This document shows positions 26,674 through 36,084 of a stretch of DNA of 64,000 nt, in pieces (position 1 is the stretch's first letter; every line of letters begins with the position of its first letter). The notes beneath the pieces are model-generated. The model ran no database searches. It saw nothing but the letters and a program-made list of their open reading frames with translations, and was not told where the DNA came from. Made by a program: the position numbers and the translations under genes. The DNA lies in the NCBI RefSeq assembly GCF_005885675.1, contig NZ_VANR01000005.1:1-64000 (forward strand), given 5' to 3'. The stretch is from Polaribacter aestuariivivens. Lineage in GTDB: Bacteria; Bacteroidota; Bacteroidia; Flavobacteriales; Flavobacteriaceae.

Positions 26674-26913
26674 GTGTTTTTATACAAATTAAAAGAGATT
26701 GAAAATTCTTTAGAGGAAAAAATTGCTAGTGAAAAAAGCTTATTGGATGCTGTTATTTCTCTTAAGAACATTCTTTTAAAAATAAATTTTGAGGTAGAAG
26801 ATATTCCGGAATATTCTTTTGATAAAATTTTAAAGTTATTAGAGGTTGTAAAAAAAAGTCCATTAACAAAAAATGAACAAATTATTTTAAGAAAAATAAT
26901 TCATAAAAAATAA
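26674..26913 (+). CDS. Small helical protein, 79 aa, GTG start
   Basis: Not recognised. It starts at GTG (MFLYKLKEIENSLEEK) and is predicted mostly alpha-helical, with charged repeats and a basic end (LRKIIHKK). A good -7 box and two strong terminators bracket it. Being divergent from the HTH regulator with a shared palindrome suggests regulation by that protein (inference). Confidence 0.65.
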   Translation: MFLYKLKEIENSLEEKIASEKSLLDAVISLKNILLKINFEVEDIPEYSFDKILKLLEVVKKSPLTKNEQIILRKIIHKK

Positions 26914-26955
26914 TCAAATCACTTGTAGTACACCCTAAATCCCCCGCAAGTGAAG

Positions 26956-26986
26956 GTCCGTCTTATTTTTAAGGCGGGCTTTTTTT
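26956..26986 (+). terminator. Terminator after the 79-aa gene
   Basis: GTCCGTCTTA-TTTT-TAAGGCGGGC with one G-T pair, followed by seven T residues. Confidence 0.85.
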
Positions 26987-26990
26987 GAAT

Positions 26991-27024
26991 AAAAAAAACC
27001 TTAAGCGATTGCTTAAGGTTTTTT
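26991..27024. terminator. Second, symmetric terminator
   Basis: AAAAAACCTTAAGC-GATT-GCTTAAGGTTTTTT; its symmetry also fits termination of the minus-strand gene at 27062. Confidence 0.9.
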
Positions 27025-27061
27025 CGTCTAACCAAACTTTAGTATAAAATACTAACTACTA

Positions 27062-27241
27062 CTATGTTTTTATTTTTTTATGTATTCCATAAATTACTCC
27101 AAGTAAAAATAAAGCACCTGTAAAACCATCAATAGGTAATCCTGGAGGTGGTGGAGGTGGCACTGGTGGTGGCACAATTTGTCCAAAACCCGTAAACGGA
27201 ATTATTAATATAATTATTAAAAATATTTTTTTAATGCTCAT
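27062..27241 (-). CDS. PID-CTERM-like small surface protein, 59 aa
   Basis: A signal peptide (MSIKKIFLIIILIIPFTGFG) is followed by a proline run ending PPPPPPGLPIDG, a hydrophobic helix (ALFLLGVIYGI) and a basic tail (HKKIKT). That tripartite end looks like the PID-CTERM protein-sorting signal of Bacteroidota. Almost the whole mature protein is the sorting signal, so the gene may encode a minimal anchor peptide. It is flanked by a shared terminator. Confidence 0.75.
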   Translation of the reverse strand: MSIKKIFLIIILIIPFTGFGQIVPPPVPPPPPPGLPIDGFTGALFLLGVIYGIHKKIKT

Positions 27242-27307
27242 TGTTTATTGTTCTCTCTTTTAAGACACTTACGTAAAAAAAAGTCACATGGTTTTTTTAA
27301 AAATAAA

Positions 27308-27331
27308 AAAACTTGCATTTTTTTGCAAGTT
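27308..27331 (-). terminator. Terminator after the 27331 gene
   Basis: ACTTGCA/TGCAAGT hairpin with a T-rich loop, running into A/T tracts just after the stop. Confidence 0.7.
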
Positions 27332-27603
27332 TACTCTAAATACTGTCTTAATGCAATTCTATGTTCTGAAATGCTTTTATCGTAGTCTCTAACTACTAAT
27401 TCAAGTATATCAGGTTTCTTTTTTCCAATATCATTTTTATGGGCAAACTTAGAAACATATAAATTATATTTTAAATCATTTTTTTCAAAAATTAAAAAAT
27501 GTGTTTCATTAAGCTCTCTAAAGGCAATATCGTTTCCTGAAAAACTATTAGAGGTATCTTTAAAAAAACTTGAAAACTCAAAATAATCTAGTACATTATC
27601 CAT
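27331..27603 (-). CDS. Hypothetical protein, 90 aa
   Basis: Not recognised. A soluble, mixed alpha/beta protein with no signal or membrane segment; features are FREL...HFLIFEKNDLKYNLYVSKF and a C-terminal helix (SISEHRIALRQYLE). It begins two bases after the clpS stop, so it is translated from the prmA-clpS transcript, which may tie it to translation or proteolysis (inference). Confidence 0.7.
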   Translation of the reverse strand: MDNVLDYFEFSSFFKDTSNSFSGNDIAFRELNETHFLIFEKNDLKYNLYVSKFAHKNDIGKKKPDILELVVRDYDKSISEHRIALRQYLE

Positions 27604-27605
27604 AA

Positions 27606-27881
27606 TTAAATTAATTCTGCAGATAAACCTAGTTGTAATAATTTAGAACACCTTGGCTCTAAATCTTTATACTCTCCAGATTTTACTGTACATTTTCCTT
27701 TATAATGAACTAAAATTGTACATTGTTCTGCTTGCTCTAGAGTGTGGTCGCAAACATTTATTAAAGAGTCTATTACAAAATCAAAAGTATTTACCTCATC
27801 ATTATGTAAAACGATTTCATGTTGATTTGTTTCTTTTTCTAAAATATCAACCTCTTCTTGTATTTTTTCTTTTGTACTCAT
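27606..27881 (-). CDS. clpS: ATP-dependent Clp protease adaptor ClpS
   Basis: ClpS delivers N-degron proteins to ClpAP. Residues HEIVLHNDEVNTFDFVIDSL form the substrate-binding core (HNDEVNTF), and AEQCTILVHYKGKCTVKSG the next strand. The start at 27881 (MSTKEKIQEEV, 91 aa) is preferred over an upstream extension that overlaps prmA. It follows prmA by 26 bases. Confidence 0.92.
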   Translation of the reverse strand: MSTKEKIQEEVDILEKETNQHEIVLHNDEVNTFDFVIDSLINVCDHTLEQAEQCTILVHYKGKCTVKSGEYKDLEPRCSKLLQLGLSAELI

Positions 27882-27907
27882 GCTATAAAAATAAAAAATA
27901 TTATTTA

Positions 27908-28741
27908 TTATTTTATATATTTTAACGCAACCCAATTATTACGCTCTATAAATGTATCTAAACTTAAATTGTATTTTGAAACCTCTGCATCTATGATTGG
28001 AATATCTTCTTGATAAAAACCACTCAATAACAAAACTCCATTTTCTTTTAAACAATTTGTATATATTTTCATATCCAGCAATAAAATATTCCTGTTGATG
28101 TTTGCAATAATTACATCATATTTTTTATTGATTAATAAAGAGGAATCTCCTTCATAAACGGAAATATTACTACAATTATTACGTGCTACATTTTCTAATG
28201 AATTTTCGTAACACCAATAATCAATATCAATGGCATCTAATGGTTTTGCTCCTCTCATTTCAGCAAAAATTGCCAAAATTCCAGTACCACAACCCATATC
28301 TAACACTTTTTTATCTTGTAAATCTAATTGTAACAAATGTTGAATCATCATATGTGTTGTTTCATGATGTCCTGTTCCAAAACTCATTTTTGGCTCGATA
28401 ACAATGTCGTATTTTAAATTTGGATTCTCGTGAAAAGGTGCACGAACACTTACCAAATCATCTACTTGAATTGCCTCAAAGTTCTTCTCCCACTCTGCAT
28501 TCCAATTGGTTTGTGCTACTTCTTTCTGATTGAATTCTATTGAAAATTCATCTGAATTTAATACGAAAATAGATTGCAAAATAGCTGCATTCCAATCTGA
28601 TTTTTGAATGTATGCGGTTACACCTGTTTCATTTTCAACAAAACTTTCGAAACCAACGTTACCTAATTCTGCAATTAAAATTTCGGTTGCGGGTTCTTTA
28701 GGGCTTACCGTAAAATTGTACTCAATATAAATATTATCCAT
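27908..28741 (-). CDS. prmA: Ribosomal protein L11 methyltransferase
   Basis: A 277-residue SAM-dependent methyltransferase that methylates ribosomal protein L11. It has the PrmA N-terminal domain, then EPKMSFGTGHHETTHMMI and VLDMGCGTGILAIFAEMRGA (SAM motif I), and IIANINRNILL in place of the usual NI.A..L. First gene of a prmA-clpS-hypothetical group. Confidence 0.94.
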   Translation of the reverse strand: MDNIYIEYNFTVSPKEPATEILIAELGNVGFESFVENETGVTAYIQKSDWNAAILQSIFVLNSDEFSIEFNQKEVAQTNWNAEWEKNFEAIQVDDLVSVRAPFHENPNLKYDIVIEPKMSFGTGHHETTHMMIQHLLQLDLQDKKVLDMGCGTGILAIFAEMRGAKPLDAIDIDYWCYENSLENVARNNCSNISVYEGDSSLLINKKYDVIIANINRNILLLDMKIYTNCLKENGVLLLSGFYQEDIPIIDAEVSKYNLSLDTFIERNNWVALKYIK

Positions 28742-28751
28742 AAATCTATTT

Positions 28752-28786
28752 CAAAAAAAATGCATCGAGAATAAAATCTCGATGCA
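28752..28786 (-). terminator. Terminator after tpiA
   Basis: GCATCGAGA/TCTCGATGC hairpin, followed on the minus strand by eight T residues. Confidence 0.88.
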
Positions 28787-28817
28787 AATTTATTGTTTTC
28801 TTTTGATTTTATAACTA

Positions 28818-29576
28818 CTAAATAGCTGCAATAATTGCTGTGAAATCATCTACATGTAAAGCTGCTCCACCAATTAAACCTCCGTCTACATCTGGCTTAG
28901 AAAAAATTTCTTCAGCATTTGTTGGTTTTACACTTCCACCATATAAAATTGATACTTGCTCTGCTACTTTTGCATTGTATTTTTTCTCGATAATACTTCT
29001 AATAAAAGCATGCATTTCTTGTGCTTGTGCTGGACTCGCAGTTTCTCCTGTTCCAATTGCCCAAACCGGTTCGTATGCTAGAATAATGCTTTTCCAATCT
29101 TTTGCTTCTAAATGAAATAATGCATTTTTTAGTTGGCTTTCTACTACAGCAAAATGATTGTCTGACTTTCTATCTTCTAACAATTCTCCAAAACAGAAAA
29201 TTGTTTCCATTCCTTTTTCTAAAACTGTGTTTACTTTTTCTGCTAATTTCTCATCTGTTTCTCCAAAATAAGTTCTTCTTTCTGAGTGTCCTAAAATAAC
29301 AGTTTCTACACCAATTGCTTTTAACATATCTCCAGAAATTTCACCTGTGTAAGCTCCATTGGTAGCTTGGTGCATATTTTGTGCAACCACTTCTATCTTA
29401 GATTTTTTTGCTTTTTTAACTGAAGAAGAAAGGTTTACAAATGTTGGAGCAACAATTACTCTCGTATTTTTAAGAGGCATTTTTTTAATTGATTTTTTTA
29501 AGCTTTTGATCAATTTTTTACTCTGCTCTTTATCATTATTCATCTTCCAGTTTCCTGCTACAATCTTAGTTCTCAT
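28818..29576 (-). CDS. tpiA: Triosephosphate isomerase
   Basis: Interconverts dihydroxyacetone phosphate and glyceraldehyde 3-phosphate. The 252-residue barrel has AGNWKMN, GHSERRTYFGETDE with the catalytic histidine, AYEPVWAIGTGE with the catalytic glutamate, LYGGSVKP and GGLIGGAAL. Usual length. It appears to be a single-gene unit ended by a strong terminator. Confidence 0.97.
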   Translation of the reverse strand: MRTKIVAGNWKMNNDKEQSKKLIKSLKKSIKKMPLKNTRVIVAPTFVNLSSSVKKAKKSKIEVVAQNMHQATNGAYTGEISGDMLKAIGVETVILGHSERRTYFGETDEKLAEKVNTVLEKGMETIFCFGELLEDRKSDNHFAVVESQLKNALFHLEAKDWKSIILAYEPVWAIGTGETASPAQAQEMHAFIRSIIEKKYNAKVAEQVSILYGGSVKPTNAEEIFSKPDVDGGLIGGAALHVDDFTAIIAAI

Positions 29577-29695
29577 GTGTATAAATTTGGTTCTTTTTAC
29601 AGAAGTTTGTTATTAAATTCTAAGTGGTAAATTTAAGAAATCATCTTTAAAATATTTCAGGAAATAGAAATAGTTACTAAAACGATTTATAAGGG

Positions 29696-30181
29696 TTATT
29701 TTAAAGCTTCAACAATGGCTGGATCTGATGCTCTTGTCGCTTTATGTAACTGGATTTTTCCTTGTTTGTCAACTATTAAATATCTGGGAATCCAACCTAA
29801 ATTTAAAAAATCTACGAATTCGCCATCTTTCATCCCTTTTCTTAAATTATAATGTTCTCCTTTTAAATTGAATCTTGTAATTCCGTTTTTCCAGGCTCTT
29901 TTACTTTTATCAACAGATAAAAATAAAAAAACCACTTCTGGATAGTCTTTTTGAAGATTCTTTACATTCGGTAAACTTTTAGCACAATCTCCACACCAAG
30001 AAGCCCAAACATCAATTAAAATCTTTTTTCCTTTGTATTTATCAAGGATTTCTTGAATAGAAATTTGTTCATCAGATAAAGAATATGCTTTATCTTTTAA
30101 AGCTAATTCGGAAAATTCTGTAGGTTTTTCGAAAGTACAACTGGTTACTAAAATTATAAATATTAGAACTATTTTTTTCAT
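29696..30181 (-). CDS. TlpA-like thioredoxin-fold lipoprotein
   Basis: A 161-residue exported disulfide oxidoreductase. The lipobox is VTSC (C15). The fold has DVWASWCGDCAKSLPNVKNL with the redox pair WCGDC, then VVFLFLSVDKSKRAW and the cis-proline region GWIPRYLIVDKQG. It probably reduces or protects cysteines in the periplasm. It stands alone, so its partner is unknown. Confidence 0.88.
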   Translation of the reverse strand: MKKIVLIFIILVTSCTFEKPTEFSELALKDKAYSLSDEQISIQEILDKYKGKKILIDVWASWCGDCAKSLPNVKNLQKDYPEVVFLFLSVDKSKRAWKNGITRFNLKGEHYNLRKGMKDGEFVDFLNLGWIPRYLIVDKQGKIQLHKATRASDPAIVEALK

Positions 30182-30255
30182 TATGAAATTAATGTGATTT
30201 CAAAAAATTTGTCTTCTTTGACTTTAAAAACTTACAAATTAAAATCTAAATTAAG

Positions 30256-30263
30256 TATTTTTG
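30256..30263 (+). promoter_or_regulatory. pyrF -7 promoter box
   Basis: TATTTTTG, 18 bases before the pyrF ATG. The TTG inside it could be mistaken for a start. Confidence 0.6.
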
Positions 30264-30281
30264 TGGAACTATATAAAAATT

Positions 30282-31094
30282 ATGACCACAAAAGAATTAG
30301 TAGCTCAAATTCAAAAGAAAAAATCTTTTTTATGCATTGGTTTAGATGTAGATTTAGATAAAATTCCATCTCATTTATTAAAAGAGGAAGACCCTATTTT
30401 TGCTTTTAATAAAGCAATTATAGACGCAACACATCATCTTTGTGTTTCTTACAAACCCAACACTGCTTTTTACGAAGCTTATGGTTTAAAAGGCTGGAAA
30501 TCTTTAGAAAAAACCATTCATTATCTGAATGAAAATTATCCAGAAATTTTTACAATTGCAGATGCAAAACGTGGCGATATTGGAAACACATCAACTATGT
30601 ATGCAAAAGCTTTTTTCGAAGATTTAGCTTTTGATTCTGTTACTGTTGCACCTTATATGGGAAAAGATTCTGTGGAGCCATTTTTGACTTTTAAAGATAA
30701 ACATACCATTATGTTAGCCTTAACTTCTAATGAAGGCGCTTTCGATTTTCAAACAAAAAAAATTGATGATAATGAATTGTACAAGCACGTTTTAGAAACT
30801 TCTAAATCTTGGAAAAATTCTGAAAACCTAATGTATGTTGTAGGTGCTACAAAAGCAGAATATTTTACTGAAATACGTAAAATTGTACCAAATTCATTCT
30901 TATTAGTTCCTGGTGTTGGAGCTCAAGGAGGAAATTTACAAGATGTTTGTAAATATGGCTTATCAGAAAATGTTGGTTTACTAATTAATTCTTCTAGAGG
31001 AATTATTTATGCTTCTAATGGAAATGATTTTGCTGAAAAGGCAGCCAAAAAAGCTTTGAAGATTCAACAACAAATGAAGAATTATATAAAATAA
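30282..31094 (+). CDS. pyrF: Orotidine 5'-phosphate decarboxylase (type 2)
   Basis: Final step of UMP synthesis. The active-site block is [35 protein letters not shown] starts the barrel and [11 protein letters not shown]...[10 protein letters not shown] closes it. About 270 residues places it in the longer OMPdecase group found in Bacteroidota and actinobacteria. The start is ATG at 30282 ([11 protein letters not shown]); the TTG at 30261 belongs to the -7 box. Confidence 0.95.
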   Translation: MTTKELVAQIQKKKSFLCIGLDVDLDKIPSHLLKEEDPIFAFNKAIIDATHHLCVSYKPNTAFYEAYGLKGWKSLEKTIHYLNENYPEIFTIADAKRGDIGNTSTMYAKAFFEDLAFDSVTVAPYMGKDSVEPFLTFKDKHTIMLALTSNEGAFDFQTKKIDDNELYKHVLETSKSWKNSENLMYVVGATKAEYFTEIRKIVPNSFLLVPGVGAQGGNLQDVCKYGLSENVGLLINSSRGIIYASNGNDFAEKAAKKALKIQQQMKNYIK

Positions 31095-31127
31095 AAAAAG
31101 CCATAGTTAAAAAACTATGGCTTTTAT
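31095..31127. terminator. Bidirectional terminator between pyrF and susD
   Basis: AAAAAAGCCATAGTT/AACTATGGCTTTT hairpin between convergent genes. Confidence 0.9.
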
Positions 31128-31177
31128 ATTAACTTCAATACTTAGTCAATGAAAACAATAAAAGTATTTGAATGAAA

Positions 31178-32794
31178 TTAATTTTGATCTGCTTCTGTTA
31201 AATTAGGATTCGCATTAATTTCTGCTTGTGGAATTTTCCAAATCCAATCATTGTTAACTGAAGGTTTTGCTTGCATAAAACCATCTTGATATAATACTTG
31301 AGAAGCTCCTGAGTTTGTTAAATCAATACCTTCATCCCAACGAATATGGTCTAACCAACTAAACCCTTCTCCATACAACTCAACTCTTCTTTGAAATTTA
31401 ATGTGATCCATTAATTTTTCTTTTGTATCAAATATTGTTACGTCATAAGCTACATCTCTTTCCTCTCCAAGTGGTTTTAAAGCTGCTTGAGCTCCTGTAA
31501 CATCGTTCATCATAGCTTTTGCTTCTGCTTCTATTAAATACATTTCTGAAGCACGCATATAGATTACATCATCTGGATCTATAGTTCCCGGATTTTTTTG
31601 TCTAAATTTTACATGCATGAAAGGATGCTGATTGTGTCTTGATGTAATACCCCAAGCTGCTTCATTATCTCTTCTTGCTTGGTTAAAAGAAGCTGCATCT
31701 GAATAATTAGGATCTGTTTGAAAACTACCACCTTCTCCATTTGCTGCTGCACCATTTGTATTTGGCGCTTTAGCTAAAAATAAATCAGCTCTATAATCTG
31801 TTTCAGGAATCATATTATAAACTTCTTTATTAATAATTTTTGGATTTCCTCTATTTTGACTTCCCTGAAAAGTTGGTGAAATGTAGTAGAAGTAAGAACG
31901 GAAAAATGTTGTTTCTGACTGGATAACTCTTCCTCCCCAAATTACTTCAGAAAGATCAGTTGTATTGAATCCAGATTTCCAACCAGTTTCATTTAATAAT
32001 GGATAACCTTGACGTGCTTTTACTGCTGCATCTGCAGCTGCTGACCAATCTCCTTCAGATAAAGCAATTCTAGCTTTAATACCATAAGCAGTATTTAAAT
32101 CTAATTGAGACTTATCTACTCTTTGTGAAGCGTTTTTGAAAAAATCAATTGACTTGCTAATATCGTCATTTATTTGATCATAAATAACTTGAACTGAAGA
32201 TCTTGGCTCACTCGTATATGGAGCTTCTGTTTTAAATAATAATGGAACTCCAGGATCTGTAGAAGGAGTACCTATTAGATATCCTTTTGCATAAGTTGTA
32301 ACTAATGAATGATATGCCCAAGCTCTGTAAGCATATGCTTGCCCAAGTATATTGTTCATATTCGCATCAATAGTTAACCCATCTTCTTCAACTTTATTTA
32401 TAATTGCATTACAACTAGCAATAAAGTGGTATCGTTGATACCAAAGTTGCTCTACAGTTGTTGTAGTTTCAACTGTGTGTGTATTCCATTGTAATTCTGC
32501 TCTCATCCAACCATTTGATCTTGCTGTGTGAATTAAATCACCACACATTACATCAAACATTGGTATCCAGTATTGCATACCAGCTCTACTATTAGAGCCT
32601 CCAGGTATAATACCCTGTTGTGCATACATTAATCTGTGAAGTCCATTTAAAACTAAGGCCATGTTTTCTGGAGTTGACAATGCATCTCCAGCAGATATTG
32701 CATCTGTTGGTTTTGTTTCTAAATAATCTTCGTTACATGATGTTATTGTGATGCTTAGCACCAATAATAACAGTACACTTACTTTTTTTAACAT
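31178..32794 (-). CDS. RagB/SusD family nutrient-binding lipoprotein
   Basis: A 538-residue outer-surface lipoprotein that caps its SusC partner and captures glycans or peptides. The lipobox is TITSC (C20). The N-terminal NEDYLETKPTDAIS and C-terminal region with RASEMYLIEAEAKAMMND, FQRRVELYGEGFSWLDHIRW and ending in I..AE.NANP fit SusD. It lies 25 bases after susC. No carbohydrate-active enzyme or sensor is next to the pair, so the substrate cannot be told. Confidence 0.93.
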   Translation of the reverse strand: MLKKVSVLLLLVLSITITSCNEDYLETKPTDAISAGDALSTPENMALVLNGLHRLMYAQQGIIPGGSNSRAGMQYWIPMFDVMCGDLIHTARSNGWMRAELQWNTHTVETTTTVEQLWYQRYHFIASCNAIINKVEEDGLTIDANMNNILGQAYAYRAWAYHSLVTTYAKGYLIGTPSTDPGVPLLFKTEAPYTSEPRSSVQVIYDQINDDISKSIDFFKNASQRVDKSQLDLNTAYGIKARIALSEGDWSAAADAAVKARQGYPLLNETGWKSGFNTTDLSEVIWGGRVIQSETTFFRSYFYYISPTFQGSQNRGNPKIINKEVYNMIPETDYRADLFLAKAPNTNGAAANGEGGSFQTDPNYSDAASFNQARRDNEAAWGITSRHNQHPFMHVKFRQKNPGTIDPDDVIYMRASEMYLIEAEAKAMMNDVTGAQAALKPLGEERDVAYDVTIFDTKEKLMDHIKFQRRVELYGEGFSWLDHIRWDEGIDLTNSGASQVLYQDGFMQAKPSVNNDWIWKIPQAEINANPNLTEADQN

Positions 32795-32819
32795 GATTAT
32801 TATATTTTATTATTAATTA

Positions 32820-35800
32820 TTAAAAAGATACGTTTACACCGAAAGTAATTATCCTTGAAGGATTAAAATCATTACCTGCAGTGGTTCCAGCTAAGTTATA
32901 TTGAGGATTTAATCCTGTTCTTTGACTTTGCAAAAATAGATTTTCTCCAGAAACGTATACTTTTAGTGTGTTTACACCTAAATTTTCTGTAACTGTTTTA
33001 TTAAAGTTATATCCAATATTAGCATTTTTAAGTGCTAAAAATGAAGCATCTGTTAAAAATCTAGAAGACTGACCTACAACTTGATCTGTATTTCCTACTT
33101 CCAATCTTGGAACATTTGTAATATCTCCTGGTTGTTTCCATGAGTTTAAAGCATCTGGGTGATATGAGTTACCATAATTACCTGTGTGCATCATTGCAGA
33201 ATATCCACCATCTAAAAAGCTTCCTCCAATTCCGTAAGTAAATAACAAGTCTAAAGTAAATCCTTTATAACTAAAATTATTTGATACAGAACCTAAAAGA
33301 TCTGGGATAGATGTTTGGTTTGCGTAAGCTCTACCAGCATCTTGCCAATCATTTGTGGTTTCGTGTTCTCCATTTGCATCTAAAACTGGTACTCTATTTC
33401 CATCTGCATCATCTTCGTATTTAAAGTATAGAGCATCACCATTTGCAGGATCTACACCAGCTGATTGAAAAATATAAAAATCGTATCTAGATCTTCCTTC
33501 TCTCCATAGTTTAGAACCATTAACAAATGGATCTGGTAATGATGTAATTTCATTTTTAAAAGTAGAAGCTTGTACGGTTAAATCCCATTTAAAATCTCTT
33601 GTATTCACTAAGTGACCCGTTAAACCTACTTCAAAACCAGAGTTGTACATATCTGCAATATTAAATGGTGCAGAATTAATTCCATTTGATAAAGGAATTG
33701 GTAAGTTGTATAATAAGTCTGTAGAATTTTTCTTGTAGTATTCAACAGATCCTTCTAAGAAGTTATTGAATAAACCAAATTCTAAAGCTACATCCCAACT
33801 ACCTACAGTTTCCCAAGTTAATTTATTATTTCCTGGATCTGTAAAAACTAAACCAGGAGCACCTGCATTAGATGTAATAGAATATAATGCCTGAGAAATG
33901 AAAAATCCTAAGTTATCGTTACCTACTTGACCATAAGAAGCTCTTAATTTAAGACGATCTACAAATGAAACTTCGTCCATAAATTTTTCTTGATCTATTC
34001 TCCAAGATGCTCCAACAGAATAAAAATTACCCCATCTTGCATCTTTACTAAATGAAGAAGAACCATCTCTTCTTGCAGAAGCACTTAAATAATATTTGTT
34101 ATCAAAATTATAGTTTAATCTTGCAAAATATCCTTCTACTCTTTTTAATGTACTTGAACCTCCTAAACTTACTGGAACAGAAAAGTTGTCAAATTCAAAA
34201 ATACCTGCAGCAGTTTCTGTTGTTGCTAATGCACTATTGTTAGAAAAAGCTCTGTCAAAATTTTCGTGACCTAGAGTAATGTCTAAATTATGAACATCTT
34301 GGAAAGATTTTTTATACGTTAAAATTTGAGAAAAGTTTTGAACATCTCTTCTAAATCTAGTTTCTCCATATCTAGCTGTTGGTTGTCCATCACCTACAAT
34401 TGGATTTTCGTAGCTTTTATTAATACCTTCATTAATATCTCTACCGTAATTTAATCTAAGGTCTAAACCTTCCATAATTTTAAAATCGGCATAGTATCTA
34501 AATCCGTAAGTATTATTTCTATTTAGTTCGTCATTTAAAACTGCTTCTGCTAATGCGTGACGTCCTGGATTGTATGGTCTTGAACCAATATTTAAAGATA
34601 CATCTCCTTCACCCACATCGTAAATAGGGTTACCAGCTGCATCTAAAATTAAATTTCCATTTAAATCATTTAAATAAACAGGGTAAATTGAACCAATACT
34701 TTTTGCAAAACCAAATGGGTTTGCAATACTACCACCTCTAGATGGTGGCCCTTTAGATTCTGACACAGAAATGTTGGCGCTACCTCCCATAGATAACCAA
34801 TTATTTACATCAAAATCTGCATTAATACGAGTTGTAATACGATCAAACTTTGAAGTAATTACATATCCTTCTTCGTCCAAATAAGATGTTGAAAAGAATA
34901 CTTTATGATTATCTCCTCCAGTTGCTACATTTACAGAGTGATTTACTCTTGTACCAACTTGATCTAATACATCATACCAATTTAAACTTTTATAAATTAC
35001 TTGTGCATTTGGATTTAGTTTACCATCTGTTCCAACTATTTGATCATTTGGCACATTAAATGGATTGTAACCTAATCTATTGTAAATTTCTGCAGAAGCT
35101 CTGGCTTCAACATTTGATCCGCTTAAAGAGTTTTTATATGCTTCCCACATTAATTCGTAGTATTGACCCGGTGTTACATAATCATATTCAGGAATTCCTC
35201 TTGTTACAAGACCATATTGAGTTGAAACATTAACTTGAGTTTTTCCTTTTGTACCTGATTTTGTGGTTATTAAAACAACACCATTTGCTGCTCTAGCTCC
35301 GTAAAGCGCTGTAGATGCAGCATCTTTTAAAATTGTCATAGACTCAATATCTTCTTGATTTATTGTATTTAAAGAGCCTTCGAACTGAATACCATCAACA
35401 ATATATAATGGAGTAGCAGAACCATTTAAAGTTCCAACACCCCTAATTATAATTCCTGGAGAAGAACCAGGTTGACCCGAAGCTGCTGTAATTTGAACTC
35501 CTGTTGCCTTACCTTCTATAGCCGCAATAGGAGATGTAACATTCCTTAAAGCTAAATCTTTAGCTCCTACTACGTCTGCAGAACCTGTAAAAGCTTCTTT
35601 TGTTGTTGTACCATAAGCAACAACAACTACCTCGTCTAAAACACTACTATCTTCTTTCATAGTAACGTTTATAACATTAGAATTACCAACTGTTTTCTGA
35701 ACAGCTTTGTAACCTAAGTACCTAAATACCAAAACCGCACCTTTTTTTGCACTAATTTTGTAATTTCCATCAAAATCTGTTTCTGTTCCAGTTGTAGTAC

Positions 35801-35942
35801 CTTTTACAATAACACTAACACCTGGTAGTGATCCAGAACCATCTGACACTTTTCCGCTTATTGATATTTGCTGCGCTTTTAATGAAGTAAAACCTCCTAA
35901 AAACAGAAATAACAATAGTAAACTTTTGTAACCTTGTTTCAT
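32820..35942 (-). CDS. SusC/RagA family TonB-linked outer-membrane transporter
   Basis: A 1040-residue TonB-dependent porin. Signal peptide about 1-23, a carboxypeptidase-regulatory-like domain (ISISGKVSDGSGSLPGVSVI), the TonB-box region DEVVVVAYGTT, the plug with the SusC signatures IEGKATGVQI, RGVGTLNGSATPLYIVDG and ILKDAASTALYGARAANGVV, then the beta barrel ending FGVNVSF. It imports ligand captured by the adjacent SusD lipoprotein. No FecI/FecR pair is adjacent. Confidence 0.95.
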   Translation of the reverse strand: MKQGYKSLLLLFLFLGGFTSLKAQQISISGKVSDGSGSLPGVSVIVKGTTTGTETDFDGNYKISAKKGAVLVFRYLGYKAVQKTVGNSNVINVTMKEDSSVLDEVVVVAYGTTTKEAFTGSADVVGAKDLALRNVTSPIAAIEGKATGVQITAASGQPGSSPGIIIRGVGTLNGSATPLYIVDGIQFEGSLNTINQEDIESMTILKDAASTALYGARAANGVVLITTKSGTKGKTQVNVSTQYGLVTRGIPEYDYVTPGQYYELMWEAYKNSLSGSNVEARASAEIYNRLGYNPFNVPNDQIVGTDGKLNPNAQVIYKSLNWYDVLDQVGTRVNHSVNVATGGDNHKVFFSTSYLDEEGYVITSKFDRITTRINADFDVNNWLSMGGSANISVSESKGPPSRGGSIANPFGFAKSIGSIYPVYLNDLNGNLILDAAGNPIYDVGEGDVSLNIGSRPYNPGRHALAEAVLNDELNRNNTYGFRYYADFKIMEGLDLRLNYGRDINEGINKSYENPIVGDGQPTARYGETRFRRDVQNFSQILTYKKSFQDVHNLDITLGHENFDRAFSNNSALATTETAAGIFEFDNFSVPVSLGGSSTLKRVEGYFARLNYNFDNKYYLSASARRDGSSSFSKDARWGNFYSVGASWRIDQEKFMDEVSFVDRLKLRASYGQVGNDNLGFFISQALYSITSNAGAPGLVFTDPGNNKLTWETVGSWDVALEFGLFNNFLEGSVEYYKKNSTDLLYNLPIPLSNGINSAPFNIADMYNSGFEVGLTGHLVNTRDFKWDLTVQASTFKNEITSLPDPFVNGSKLWREGRSRYDFYIFQSAGVDPANGDALYFKYEDDADGNRVPVLDANGEHETTNDWQDAGRAYANQTSIPDLLGSVSNNFSYKGFTLDLLFTYGIGGSFLDGGYSAMMHTGNYGNSYHPDALNSWKQPGDITNVPRLEVGNTDQVVGQSSRFLTDASFLALKNANIGYNFNKTVTENLGVNTLKVYVSGENLFLQSQRTGLNPQYNLAGTTAGNDFNPSRIITFGVNVSF

Positions 35943-36038
35943 AAATATTTGAGTTGAATTAATTTGAAATGCTAATCTAAAAATTATGTTAAAAAAAGAG
36001 CAGTAAAAAGAAGAAAATTTTATAAAAAAATAAAGTTT

Positions 36039-36084
36039 AACATAATTTTATGATAAAAAATATCTTTATCATAAATTTTATGTT
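36039..36084. repeat. Near-perfect 19-20 bp inverted repeat upstream of susC
   Basis: AACATAATTTTATGATAAA (36039-36057), 7-nt spacer, then TTTATCATAAATTTTATGTT (36065-36084). Read on the minus strand it could end the small gene at 36078, and it lies about 100 bp before the susC start, where an operator could also sit. Confidence 0.55.
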
